DNA of 64,000 nucleotides from Ignavibacteriota bacterium (GTDB lineage Bacteria > Bacteroidota > Ignavibacteria > Ignavibacteriales > Melioribacteraceae), in contig JADJOX010000008.1 in assembly GCA_016713565.1 (NCBI GenBank), positions 620,001 to 684,000 of the forward strand, written 5' to 3'. Each line of letters opens with the position of its first letter. Positions within the stretch are counted from its first letter, which is position 1. The position numbers and the translations under genes are program-made. Positions 47,893 through 56,224 of this stretch are shown here, piece after piece. The notes under the pieces are model-generated. The model ran no database searches. It saw only the letters and a list, made by a program, of their open reading frames with translations, and had not been told where the DNA came from.

Positions 47893-48304
47893 TTTTATAA
47901 AAGAAAACAGATTTAAAGTCTTGGTAATTCCGTTATTTATTTATTGGATAATTTTATTTATCGGAACAACTATGCCATCTCCGCAATATGTTGATGTTTT
48001 TGAGATTTCCGATAAAATTAAACATTTTACGGCTTATTTTATTTTATCATTTTTATTAGGTATGAACTTATATTTTCAGGAAAAATGGAAAGCTTTATCA
48101 AAATATTTTTTAAGCTATACTTTTATAATCTGCGTAACATATGGTTTACTTGATGAAATTCATCAAATATTTGTACCAAACAGAACGTGCGAATTTTATG
48201 ATTGGCTGGCAGATTTATCGGGCTCGCTTCTTGCAGTTCTTTTATTAAGGTTTACCGTAAAAATTTTATTAAAAAGCAAGAATATTAATGAAACAATCAA
48301 ATAA
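47885..48304 (+). CDS. VanZ-like membrane protein
   Basis: This 139-residue four-helix membrane protein of the VanZ-like family has the segments SDKIKHFTAYFILSFLLG (about 42-59) and the conserved DEIHQIFVPNRTCEFYDWLAD (Asp98 to Asp118). The start is TTG inside the end of nnr; an alternative ATG near 47972 would lose the first helix. Function of chromosomal VanZ-like proteins is unknown. It is the last gene of the nhaD-nnr run. Confidence 0.82.
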   Translation: MYNFIKENRFKVLVIPLFIYWIILFIGTTMPSPQYVDVFEISDKIKHFTAYFILSFLLGMNLYFQEKWKALSKYFLSYTFIICVTYGLLDEIHQIFVPNRTCEFYDWLADLSGSLLAVLLLRFTVKILLKSKNINETIK

Positions 48305-48403
48305 AAATTTTGTATAATTATTTGTCTACTATTTGACAATCAGCGAATGTTTTTTTATGTTTTAACACAAATAAATCAATTTTTTCTTTTAAGGAGTTAA
48401 GCT

Positions 48404-49057
48404 GTGGCATTAAAGAAAAATCCAAAAGTAGATTTAAAATTAAAGTACAGAAGAGTGTTTGAAATCAGTTTGATTGCAGCACTTTTACTTTTAATTTTAT
48501 CTTTTAAGTACTTTCCAAGATTTGAAGGCAAATCTTTAGCGGTTGAAGCACCGCAGGAATTGGTTGAAGTTGAAGATGTTGATATTACAAAACAGGAAAC
48601 AGCTCCTCCTCCTCCGCCAAAACCTCCTATTCCAATTGAAGCTCCTTCGGATAATGATCTTGAAGATATAGAAATTGAGGATACGGAAATTGATATAACT
48701 GACGAAGTTGCCGCTCCGCCTCCACCGGTTAAAGAAGAAGCTGAAGAAGTTCCGGTTGAATTCTTCGTAGCTGTTGAAGAAATGCCCGAACCGATTGGCG
48801 GAATTCAAGGAATTCAAGAAAAAATTGTCTATCCGGAAATTGCAAAAAGAGCTGGAGTTCAAGGTAGAGTTTATATTAAAGCTTTTGTTGACGAAGCCGG
48901 AGTAGTTCATAAAGCAGAAGTTATTAAAGGAATTGGTGCAGGTTGTGATGAAGCTGCTGTTGACGCGGTAATGAAAACAAAATTCAAACCTGGAAAACAA
49001 AGAGGTAAGCCTGTTAGAGTGCAGGTATCCATTCCAATTCTGTTTAAGCTTAATTAA
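48404..49057 (+). CDS. TonB-family energy transducer (first paralogue)
   Basis: This 217-residue protein has a single N-terminal membrane helix (about 24-39), a proline-rich spacer (PPPPPKPPIPIEAP, 67-80, and a second PPPP near 106) and a C-terminal TonB domain (about 135-217) with YPEIAKRAGVQGRVYI and FKPGKQRGKPVRV. It would couple the proton gradient to outer-membrane receptors with ExbB and ExbD, which are not in the window. The start is GTG with a strong SD (AAGGAG). A paralogue of equal length follows 99 bases after it. Confidence 0.92.
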   Translation: MALKKNPKVDLKLKYRRVFEISLIAALLLLILSFKYFPRFEGKSLAVEAPQELVEVEDVDITKQETAPPPPPKPPIPIEAPSDNDLEDIEIEDTEIDITDEVAAPPPPVKEEAEEVPVEFFVAVEEMPEPIGGIQGIQEKIVYPEIAKRAGVQGRVYIKAFVDEAGVVHKAEVIKGIGAGCDEAAVDAVMKTKFKPGKQRGKPVRVQVSIPILFKLN

Positions 49058-49064
49058 AAAATTT

Positions 49065-49093
49065 AAAGCGTCTTTCGAGACGCTTTTTTTTTG
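49065..49093 (+). terminator. Terminator between the two tonB paralogues
   Basis: The stem AAAGCGTCT/AGACGCTTT has a TTCG tetraloop and a T-run (nine T), starting 8 bases after the stop. It implies that the two tonB genes are separately transcribed. Confidence 0.93.
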
Positions 49094-49156
49094 CTGTGAA
49101 ACAAAATCTTATTATTAAATGTTAAATTGTTATCACTTACCTAAGGAGATAACAAT

Positions 49157-49810
49157 ATGCCTGCCAAGAATCCAAAGTTTGATCTTAAGCTAAAGTACAA
49201 AAGAGTTTTTGAATTAGGAGTAATTTTTTCAATACTCCTTACAATTGCGGCATTTAAGGTTTTTCCCAGAATTGAAAAGCAGAATGGAATTCTCATAACG
49301 GATGATGAAGTAATTAATTTAGTCGACGTGGAAATTACCAAAACATATTCAACACCTCCTCCTCCAATGCCGGAAATTAAGCTTGAGACACCGGCTGATG
49401 AAGAATTGCCGAATATTGAATTGCCAAATACGGATTTAACTCCAGCAGAAGAAATTGACAAACCAAAAATGATAACTGAAGTAAAAGAAGAAGATAATGA
49501 ACTGCCTCCATTTAAATGGGTTGAAAAAATGCCCGAAATTGTGGGTGGATTACCGGCTTTGAAAAGCAAAGTTGTTTATCCTGCTTTAGCTCAAAGATCC
49601 GGAATTCAGGGCAAAGTTGTTCTTAATTTAATTATCGATAAAAATGGAAATCCATCTGAAATTACGGTTGTAAAGGGCATAGGTTTCGGCTGCGACGAAG
49701 CAGCGATCGAAGCGGTTAAAGCAACAAAATTTTTACCCGGAGAACAACGAGGTAAACCGGTAAAAGTTATGCTGACTTTACCTATTGAATTTAAGCTAAA
49801 CCTAAACTAA
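49157..49810 (+). CDS. TonB-family energy transducer (second paralogue)
   Basis: This 217-residue protein has the same layout as its neighbour: N-terminal KFDLKLKYKRVFELG, one membrane helix (about 20-37), a shorter proline-rich spacer (about 64-75, TPPPPMPEI) and a TonB C-terminal domain (about 135-217) with YPALAQRSGIQGKVVL and FLPGEQRGKPVKV. The two probably arose by tandem duplication and diverged in the spacer, perhaps to serve different receptors. It starts 10 bases after an AAGGAG site (49142-49147). Confidence 0.92.
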   Translation: MPAKNPKFDLKLKYKRVFELGVIFSILLTIAAFKVFPRIEKQNGILITDDEVINLVDVEITKTYSTPPPPMPEIKLETPADEELPNIELPNTDLTPAEEIDKPKMITEVKEEDNELPPFKWVEKMPEIVGGLPALKSKVVYPALAQRSGIQGKVVLNLIIDKNGNPSEITVVKGIGFGCDEAAIEAVKATKFLPGEQRGKPVKVMLTLPIEFKLNLN

Positions 49811-49947
49811 TTTATAAATTAAGTGTATCATTAGAGATAATCTTATATAATATTTTTATATTTTTTCTAAAAATTTCTTATGATACACATTTTATTTTAC
49901 CTATCCTTATCTAAAAATTCATATCTTTACAATAATAATTTACCAAA

Positions 49948-50739
49948 ATGAATTTTCTTGAACTTTTAAATATTGATTTTCGCTACGAGAAAAATTCTCT
50001 CCCTTCCTTTTTTACAATTTCAAATTTGAACTTAACCATTAATTCGGGTGACTTTATCTCAATTATGGGACCAAATGGTTCGGGAAAATCGACTTTACTA
50101 AAACTAATAGGAAATCTTATTGTTCCTCATAAAGGAGAAGTTTTTTTAAACCAGAAAAATTATAAAAATTTTGAAAGAAAGGAATTTGCAAAGATTGTTT
50201 CATTTGTTCCGCAAGTAAACAGAACTTTTTTTCAATATTCAATTCATGAAATTATAATGATGGGTAGAACGCCTTATCAAAATATATTGGGAATTGAAAA
50301 TAAAAATGACGAAGAGAAAGTTAATGAAGTAATGTCTCTGCTGGAAATTGATAATTTAAAACACAAAGGTATAAACGAAGTATCCAGCGGTGAAGCTCAG
50401 CGCGCGTTTATTGCCAGAGCAATTGTGCAGGAACCCAAAATAATTTTGCTTGATGAACCTAACGCGCATTTAGATATTAAACATCAGCTTGCTATTTTTA
50501 AAATATTGCATAAATTAAATACGGAAGATAATTTAACCGTTATTTTAATTTCACACGAATTGAATTTGGCAAGCTTCTTCAGTAAAAGAATTATTCTGAT
50601 GAACAAAGGGAAAATTGAATTTGATTCAGTGCCGAAAGATGTTTTGACCGAACAAAATATTAAGTCTGTTTTTAATATTAATACATCGGTTAATCTAAAT
50701 AATAATGAAGAACTTTTTATCAAAATATTACCAATGTAA
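49948..50739 (+). CDS. ABC transporter ATP-binding protein (FecE/BtuD-like), no adjacent permease
   Basis: This 263-residue ATPase has Walker A GPNGSGKSTLLKL (about 41-53), a Q-loop PQVNRTF, signature EVSSGEAQRAFIARA and Walker B IILLDEPNAHLDI, then a His switch LISHELN. Sequence style is that of iron-siderophore and cobalamin importers. No permease or binding-protein gene flanks it; the next gene (6 bases on) is a DUF218 protein. It probably serves a permease encoded elsewhere, possibly with the nearby TonB proteins, which is an inference. Confidence 0.85.
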   Translation: MNFLELLNIDFRYEKNSLPSFFTISNLNLTINSGDFISIMGPNGSGKSTLLKLIGNLIVPHKGEVFLNQKNYKNFERKEFAKIVSFVPQVNRTFFQYSIHEIIMMGRTPYQNILGIENKNDEEKVNEVMSLLEIDNLKHKGINEVSSGEAQRAFIARAIVQEPKIILLDEPNAHLDIKHQLAIFKILHKLNTEDNLTVILISHELNLASFFSKRIILMNKGKIEFDSVPKDVLTEQNIKSVFNINTSVNLNNNEELFIKILPM

Positions 50740-50745
50740 AAATTA

Positions 50746-51759
50746 ATGTCAGCACCGGTAAAAAACATATTGTTAATTATTGCCATTGCCATTGTAAATA
50801 CTTTTTTATTGTACTTTGTTAAATATTATCAAAACGGACTTTCGCTTACGGAATTCAGTTTCTTAAAAACAGGTAATTTGATCAGTTTAATTTTACTTAT
50901 CGTTTTTATAATCGGCGCATTATTGATGCTTCAGGAAAAGGATAGTTTCACTTTGATCAAAACGAGGATATTAATCACATTTTCATTTATATATTTACTG
51001 CCAATTCTGGTGATATTAATTATTAATTTTGCTGATTTCAAATTTGCCGATGAATTTCTTTTCGGATATCCCTTGAAGAAAATAATTCCGGCTATTTTAT
51101 TTGTTTTCAATCAGGCTTTTTTTCTATTTGTACTTTTTCTTATATGGTTCACTTATCTCGGTTATCCTTTATTATCTTATTTTTTTTCAAGTATTGCGGT
51201 TGGATTTACAATTGTAATTCTATTGGCAATTTCATTTATATGCACATTTTTTATAAATGAATATAAAGTCGATAAAAAAAATAAATTTGATTACGGATTA
51301 ATTTTAGGAGCCGCGGTTTGGAGCAAAAATAAACCAAGTCCAATATTTTCCGGAAGAATTGAGAAAGGCGCTGAATTATATAAGAAAGGTATTATTGATA
51401 AAATTCAATTAACCGGCGGAAACGCCCCTGGAGAATTGAGCGAAGCCAAAGCCGCTTTTAATTTTTTAAATGATAATTATAATATTCCAAGCTCCAAAAT
51501 AATTATTGAAGAACAGACATCAACTACAAACGAGCAAATAAGATATATTAAAAATATTATTCAAAATAATATTGATGAAAAAAAAGTTATAATTATATCG
51601 GATAAATTTCACCTTAAACGAATATTGGAAATGGTATATTTTTATAATCTCAATGCTGAAGTGATCAGCTCAAATTATAAATTAAATATTCAAAAATCAT
51701 TTTATTATAGATTTAGAGATTGTATTAGTATTGTTATGTTTTGGTTTTTTGCAATCTAA
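50746..51759 (+). CDS. Membrane protein with DUF218 (YdcF/ElyC-like) domain
   Basis: This 337-residue protein has an N-terminal block of about six hydrophobic helices (about 6-170) and a C-terminal DUF218 domain (about 178-330) with DYGLILGAAVW, IFSGRIEKG, LTGGNAPGELSEA and EEQTSTTNEQIRYIK, all typical of SanA/YdcF/ElyC proteins that act in envelope integrity in enteric bacteria. The biochemical activity is not established. It is 6 bases after the ABC ATPase and 18 before the dehydrogenase gene. Confidence 0.85.
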   Translation: MSAPVKNILLIIAIAIVNTFLLYFVKYYQNGLSLTEFSFLKTGNLISLILLIVFIIGALLMLQEKDSFTLIKTRILITFSFIYLLPILVILIINFADFKFADEFLFGYPLKKIIPAILFVFNQAFFLFVLFLIWFTYLGYPLLSYFFSSIAVGFTIVILLAISFICTFFINEYKVDKKNKFDYGLILGAAVWSKNKPSPIFSGRIEKGAELYKKGIIDKIQLTGGNAPGELSEAKAAFNFLNDNYNIPSSKIIIEEQTSTTNEQIRYIKNIIQNNIDEKKVIIISDKFHLKRILEMVYFYNLNAEVISSNYKLNIQKSFYYRFRDCISIVMFWFFAI

Positions 51760-51777
51760 CATTTTAATGGAGTACTA

Positions 51778-52851
51778 ATGAAAAATTTTGATATAATGGA
51801 AAAATTTGGTCATGAACAAGTTATTTTTTGTTCGGATAAAGAATCCGGCTTAAAAGCAATTATTTCAATCCATGATACAACTTTAGGTCCGGCAATTGGC
51901 GGCACAAGAATGTTTAATTATTCCAGCTTCGATGAAGCATTGAACGATGTTTTAAGATTATCCAGAGGAATGACGTATAAAGCTTCTGTTTCGGGTTTGA
52001 ATTTTGGCGGCGGAAATGCTGTAATAATCGGCGATCCGGAAAAACTAAAATCGGAAAGATTATTTAGAACTTTTGGCAAATTTATTGAAGGTTTGGCAGG
52101 AAGATATATTACCGCGGAAGACGTTGGAACAACAGTAAAAGATATGGAATACGTTTTAATGGAAACTTCATTTGTAACCGGAATCTCCAAATCTTTAGGC
52201 GGTTCGGGCGATCCGGCACCGGTTTCCGCATACGGAATTTACGTGGGTATGAAAGCCTGCGCAAAATCAAAGTGGGGAAGCGATTCCTTGCATGGGAAAA
52301 AAATTGTAATTCAAGGAGCCGGAAGAGTCGCAAAATATTTGTGTGAACATTTGTATAATGAAGGAGCCAAAATAACTGTCACGGATATTGTTGAATCTAA
52401 AATAAAAACTATTTTAGAATCCATTGATGCCGAATTTATTGAACCTAATAAAGTTTATAGTGAAGAATGTGATATATTTTCACCATGCGCTTTGGGCGCG
52501 GTTATAAATGACACAACAATTCCCCAATTCAAATGCGAGATAATTGCCGGGTCAGCAAATAATCAATTGGAAGATGAAAATAAACACGGAGCAATGTTAA
52601 AAGATAAAGGAATTCTTTACGCGCCGGATTATGTAATAAATGCGGGCGGATTAATAAATGTCGCGAATGAATTAAAAGGATATCGTCAAGATAGAGCATT
52701 AAAGCAGGCAGATGGAATTTACGATGTTTTAACAAAAGTGATAAAAATTTCGCAAGAACAAAATATTCCGACGCACTTAGCTTCAAATCAACTTGCAGAA
52801 GAAAGATTAAAACAAATAGGGGGAATAAAGAAAATTTATTCAACAAATTAG
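51778..52851 (+). CDS. Leucine-dehydrogenase-like amino-acid dehydrogenase with altered catalytic motif
   Basis: This 357-residue protein is in the Glu/Leu/Phe/Val dehydrogenase family and is closest to leucine dehydrogenase (LTAxDVGTTVKDMEY at about 108-122, SGDPAPVSAYGIYVGMKAC, VINAGGLINVANELKGY). It would interconvert branched-chain amino acids and 2-oxo acids with NAD. The usual GGGK segment, which supplies the catalytic Lys80 of Bacillus enzymes, reads GGGNAVIIGDP here (codon AAT), while the upstream Lys in MTYK is kept. Activity is therefore doubtful. It precedes nusB by 15 bases. Confidence 0.85.
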   Translation: MKNFDIMEKFGHEQVIFCSDKESGLKAIISIHDTTLGPAIGGTRMFNYSSFDEALNDVLRLSRGMTYKASVSGLNFGGGNAVIIGDPEKLKSERLFRTFGKFIEGLAGRYITAEDVGTTVKDMEYVLMETSFVTGISKSLGGSGDPAPVSAYGIYVGMKACAKSKWGSDSLHGKKIVIQGAGRVAKYLCEHLYNEGAKITVTDIVESKIKTILESIDAEFIEPNKVYSEECDIFSPCALGAVINDTTIPQFKCEIIAGSANNQLEDENKHGAMLKDKGILYAPDYVINAGGLINVANELKGYRQDRALKQADGIYDVLTKVIKISQEQNIPTHLASNQLAEERLKQIGGIKKIYSTN

Positions 52852-52866
52852 GATTATTTTTTTGAT

Positions 52867-53334
52867 ATGAAATCAAAAAGAAGAAAATTACGCGAAAAAA
52901 TATTACAAGTTTTATATGCATACGATATGCATGGAGCAAGTCTTTCAGATATTATAAGCAGCCAGCTTGCAGAAATTTCTTTACCCGAAGATAAAGAATT
53001 TTGTATAAAAATTATTAACCTCGCTGTAGCTAATCGAAAGGAGATTGAAAGCAGAATTGAAAAAAGATTGGTGAATTGGGATGTTTCGAGAATTGCTGTT
53101 ATTGACCTTATACTTTTAAGAATCGGCGTATGCGAAATTTTATTTGTCGAGGATATTCCGCCTAAAGTTACAATTAATGAAATTATAGAAATTGCGAAAG
53201 AATTCAGTACGGCTAAGAGCGGCAAATTTATAAATGGAATTCTTGACGCGATACTTGATGACATTAAAACAGAAGGACATTTAAAGAAAGCCGGCAGAGG
53301 ACTAATTGAAAATTCCCTTCCAAAACAATTCTAA
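52867..53334 (+). CDS. nusB: Transcription antitermination factor NusB
   Basis: This 155-residue all-helical protein has an N-terminal KRRKLREKILQVLYAYDM and the conserved DLILLRIGVCEILF and PPKVTINEIIEIAKEFSTAKSGKFINGILDAI C-terminal segments. It binds boxA RNA with S10 to keep polymerase processive on rRNA operons. The MFS gene overlaps its last 29 bases in another frame. Confidence 0.93.
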   Translation: MKSKRRKLREKILQVLYAYDMHGASLSDIISSQLAEISLPEDKEFCIKIINLAVANRKEIESRIEKRLVNWDVSRIAVIDLILLRIGVCEILFVEDIPPKVTINEIIEIAKEFSTAKSGKFINGILDAILDDIKTEGHLKKAGRGLIENSLPKQF

Positions 53335-54622
53335 TTCTGTTTTCGGTTCAAATAAATTTAAAATTTTTGTATGGACATTATACGATTTTGCCAATACTTC
53401 ATACTCAATTGTAGTTGTTACATTTATTTTTGCGGTTTACTTTAAGGAAGTTGTTGCCCAAAAAATGCCAATCGGCGATCTATTCTGGAGTTTAGGAATC
53501 AGTATTTCAATGATATTGACCGGAATTATCTCGCCCGTACTTGGCGCAATAGCGGATTATTCTGCAGGTAAAAAAAGATTTTTATTATTCTTTACTTTAT
53601 TGTGTATAATTCCAACTTCACTGCTTTACTTTACAAATGAAGGCGATGTAGTTTTAGCGCTTATACTATTTATTTTTGCTAATATCGGCTTTGAAGCATC
53701 TTTAGTTTTTTATGATTCATTTCTTCCGGAAATAACTTCGCCAAAGACATACGGAAGAGTAAGCGGATACGGATTCGCGATGGGTTATCTTGGTTCATTG
53801 GCTGTATTAGCTTTAGCTTTTCCGTTTATTGAATCGGGGAAGATTAAAGAAACATTTCCGCTCGCGGCATTTTTCTTTTTGATTTTTGCAATACCGATTT
53901 TCTTTCTGCTAAACGATACAAGAAGAAAAACAAATGACGATATATCATTTATTAAAATTGGATTGAGCAGGGTTTGGAATACAATTGAACATTTAAAAGG
54001 ATATAAAAATCTTGCCTTGTTTCTTTTAGCTTTCTTCTTTTACATTGAAGGTGTTAACACGGTTATTTTCTTTGCCGGCAATTATGCTTCAACAACGTTA
54101 AAATTCACAATGCTTGAGCTGATACTTTTTTTTATAATTGTGCAGACGACTGCAATTTTCGGATCAATATTGTTCGGTATAATTTCTGATTCGATCGGGC
54201 AAAAAAGATCAATTATTATTTCATTGGCAATATGGATATTTACAATTTTAATAGCGTATTTAACTAGCGACATCAATTCGTTTTTAGTTCAATATTTAAG
54301 TGAATTTACAAACTATACTCCGAACCAAATAATGGTTAAATGTTTTTATTTTGTCGGACTTTTAGCCGGAAGTGTTATGGGCGCAACGCAATCAACGAGC
54401 AGAAGCTTAATGACCAAACTTACTCCGCAAAGTAAAAAAACGGAATTTTTTGGATTTTATTCTTTATTCGGAAAAAGTTCCGCCGTTGTGGGTCCATTGG
54501 TTTTTGGTTTGGTAAGTTTCAATTCAGGCAGTCAGAGATTGGCAATTTTATCCGTTGGAGTTTTCTTTATCATCGGTTTGTTTATTTTGAACTTTGTGAA
54601 AGACGAGGAAACCAATAATTAG
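53306..54622 (+). CDS. MFS transporter, UMF1/Atg22-like family
   Basis: This 438-residue polytopic transporter of twelve helices has the family start WTLYDFANTSYSIVVVTFIF (about 24-43) and the MFS motif A-like loop SDSIGQKRS (about 294-302). The TTG start overlaps nusB by 29 bases and is supported by AGAGG at 53296-53300; the next in-frame start would remove part of the first helix. UMF1 members move amino acids or similar solutes; the substrate is unknown. Its stop overlaps that of the convergent M50-like gene. Confidence 0.85.
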   Translation: MKIPFQNNSNSVFGSNKFKIFVWTLYDFANTSYSIVVVTFIFAVYFKEVVAQKMPIGDLFWSLGISISMILTGIISPVLGAIADYSAGKKRFLLFFTLLCIIPTSLLYFTNEGDVVLALILFIFANIGFEASLVFYDSFLPEITSPKTYGRVSGYGFAMGYLGSLAVLALAFPFIESGKIKETFPLAAFFFLIFAIPIFFLLNDTRRKTNDDISFIKIGLSRVWNTIEHLKGYKNLALFLLAFFFYIEGVNTVIFFAGNYASTTLKFTMLELILFFIIVQTTAIFGSILFGIISDSIGQKRSIIISLAIWIFTILIAYLTSDINSFLVQYLSEFTNYTPNQIMVKCFYFVGLLAGSVMGATQSTSRSLMTKLTPQSKKTEFFGFYSLFGKSSAVVGPLVFGLVSFNSGSQRLAILSVGVFFIIGLFILNFVKDEETNN

Positions 54623-55293
54623 TTTTTGATTTTGCCGAAATAAAATTTTAATAAGAAACCAAAAACACCTAAGGCAATAAACAGCCAAATAATTCCCCAA
54701 ATTTGCGCGGAAACTCCTGTTAGATATTCCAAAATTTGAGTGTCGGTTACTCGAATGTTTTTAATTAAAAGATCTTCTTTAATATCTGTTATAACATACA
54801 GACAGCTTATTAAACCTACATATTGCAAAAAAAACTTCAAAATATTTTCCGGTAAATATTTTGAAATTAAAAATAATGTAACAGAAACAAGAAGACCTAT
54901 AATGATTTGTAATTCACCTTTAACTAAATTGACCGTTGTTAAAAAAATAATAATTGCCAAAATATTCAAATACCATTTTCTAAATCGATTTGAAAAAGAT
55001 GAAACAAAAAGCAGAGAGCCGATAACGATACTTCCCAAATAACCGGCTGACGCGATAAAAATTTGACTGCCGCCTTCGATTAAAGTCTTACCAGAAAGAT
55101 TCAAATCAAAAGTTAAATATTTAGGTTCACCGCCGGAAATAATGCCGGCAAAAACGTGATTTATTTCGTGAAAAATTATTATAAAAATTTTGATAGGGAA
55201 TAAAAGTTTGGAATCAAAAAAAATCAAACTAATTATTACGGCAAAAAGCAATAAAGAAAATTCTAAAGAATTATTTTGTGTGGTTTTGCCCAA
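54619..55293 (-). CDS. M50-like membrane metalloprotein
   Basis: This 224-residue membrane protein with about six helices contains HEINH (about 41-45), the HExxH zinc motif of peptidase M50-like proteins (PF13398 type), and a GGEPKYLTF segment downstream. A second DG-type metal motif is not obvious. Possible roles are a site-2-protease-like or non-catalytic membrane protein. It converges with the MFS gene (stop codons overlap by 3 bases) and is 143 bases from the tRNA genes. Confidence 0.75.
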   Translation of the reverse strand: MGKTTQNNSLEFSLLLFAVIISLIFFDSKLLFPIKIFIIIFHEINHVFAGIISGGEPKYLTFDLNLSGKTLIEGGSQIFIASAGYLGSIVIGSLLFVSSFSNRFRKWYLNILAIIIFLTTVNLVKGELQIIIGLLVSVTLFLISKYLPENILKFFLQYVGLISCLYVITDIKEDLLIKNIRVTDTQILEYLTGVSAQIWGIIWLFIALGVFGFLLKFYFGKIKN

Positions 55294-55436
55294 TTTATGA
55301 CTATTATGAATAAATAATTAAAGCGTAATTATAATGGAAATATTAATGAAAAAATTATATGAATAAAATAATTATTTGACTATTAGAAATAAAAACGCAA
55401 TTTATTATTTTTGATTAATAATTTAATAAAAAATTT

Positions 55437-55509
55437 GCGAGCGTAACTCAGTTGGTAGAGTGTCAGCTTCCCAAGCTGAATGCCGCGGGTTCGAATCCCG
55501 TCGCTCGCT
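55437..55509 (+). tRNA. tRNA-Gly (anticodon CCC)
   Basis: A full 73-base cloverleaf: acceptor GCGAGCG/CGCTCGC, D-stem ACTC/GAGT, anticodon stem TCAGC/GCTGA with loop TTCCCAA (anticodon CCC), T-arm GCGGG/CCCGT with loop TTCGAAT. CCA is not encoded. It reads GGG (Gly). Confidence 0.96.
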
Positions 55510-55574
55510 CTAAATAATAAAATAATATTTGCAACTTTATTTTAATTAGCTTAAATTTACAGCTCAATTTTAAT

Positions 55575-55649
55575 GGGAACTTAGCTCAGCTGGTTCAGAG
55601 CACCTGCCTTACAAGCAGGGGGTCATAGGTTCGAATCCTATAGTTCCCA
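55575..55649 (+). tRNA. tRNA-Val (anticodon UAC)
   Basis: A 75-base cloverleaf: acceptor GGGAACT/AGTTCCC, D-stem GCTC/GAGC, anticodon stem CCTGC/GCAGG with loop CTTACAA (anticodon TAC), T-arm ATAGG/CCTAT with loop TTCGAAT. It lies 65 bases after tRNA-Gly and marks the left edge of a gene-poor, repeat-rich region. Confidence 0.96.
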
Positions 55650-55656
55650 CAACATA

Positions 55657-55689
55657 AACCCTTATAAGACAATAACTTATGAGGGTTTT
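55657..55689 (+). terminator. Terminator after the tRNA pair
   Basis: The 12-base stem AACCCTTATAAG/CTTATGAGGGTT has one T-G wobble, a 7-base loop and a TTTT tail. It starts 7 bases after tRNA-Val. Confidence 0.85.
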
Positions 55690-55888
55690 CTGTTTTAAAG
55701 AAATATGTACAGAAGTACATGTTGAAGTACAATCCTAAAATAATTTCTAAAAGTTTAATGGCTTAGTGCGTTAGTCTTTATAGAATATTACATTTCTAAA
55801 AATAATTTTATATCTTTCCCCATCCTATAATCATTTAATTCAAAACGTAACGGGGGTGTTATTTTTTTGATAAAGGATTAATATCGTT
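55690..55888. other. Intergenic DNA with short palindrome, no gene
   Basis: No supportable gene lies between the tRNA terminator and the DUF2779 remnant. A perfect palindrome ATGTAC-AGAA-GTACAT occupies 55705-55720, and GAAGTAC recurs at 55713 and 55724. These could be a regulator or recombinase site; nothing else is recognised. No copy of the tRNA-Val 3' end was found elsewhere in the window. Confidence 0.4.
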
Positions 55889-55981
55889 ATGTTTTCTAAA
55901 CCCGTTCTCTCCAAATCTACATACATCAAAGGTCTTCAATGCGATAAATCTCTCTATCTTAATAAACATCATTATAATTAG
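55889..55981 (+). pseudogene. N-terminal remnant of a DUF2779-domain gene
   Basis: This 30-codon frame starts at ATG with AAAGG 14 bases upstream. Its product (FSKPVLSKSTYIKGLQCDKS, then LYLNKHHYN) closely resembles the start of DUF2779 proteins, whose N-terminus has KSxYIxGLQCxKxLYLxKxH. A TAG stop cuts it off; full proteins have several hundred residues and no further homologous sequence is seen. The repeat copy at 56045 begins 63 bases after the stop. Loss of the rest by insertion or deletion is inferred. A short orphan functional peptide is possible but less likely. Confidence 0.6.
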
Positions 55982-56044
55982 CTGACCAAGTATTTAAAAA
56001 ATGAATTTATCCGTGAAGAAGTAAATAGGCGAATAAATTTTAAA

Positions 56045-56170
56045 GCGCGCCGGATAAAATTTGTATTTACAACCCTAAATCTATCATTCTTCCCCGAAAA
56101 TATATTCCTGTAATCTAAAGCCATCATATCCTGAAAATATTATATACATAATTATTTCAATGTTCATTTT
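56045..56170. repeat. Left copy of a ~128-bp direct repeat (R1)
   Basis: It matches 63869-63996 in the same orientation at about 88-89% by hand alignment, with one 2-base gap. The first 24 bases (GCGCGCCGGATAAAATTTGT plus ATTT) are identical. It ends about 55 bases before the small zinc-ribbon gene and could be that gene's leader. R1 and R2 enclose a unit of 7.8 kb. Confidence 0.85.
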
Positions 56171-56224
56171 AAAACTAACAAATAACCAACTAATCAATAT
56201 CAAAAACAAAAAAGGAGCAAAACT

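Noticed and set aside
48536..49000. Long open frame on the strand opposite the first tonB gene (154 codons)
   Set aside because: Its composition (repeated Asn/Phe/Ser) mirrors the proline/glutamate-rich TonB spacer, and it has no SD or family similarity. The TonB frame is clearly the coding one.
55719..55766. Short frame ATG TTG AAG TAC ... TAG after the tRNA terminator, possible integrase start
   Set aside because: Only 15 codons, no SD and no similarity to integrase N-termini.
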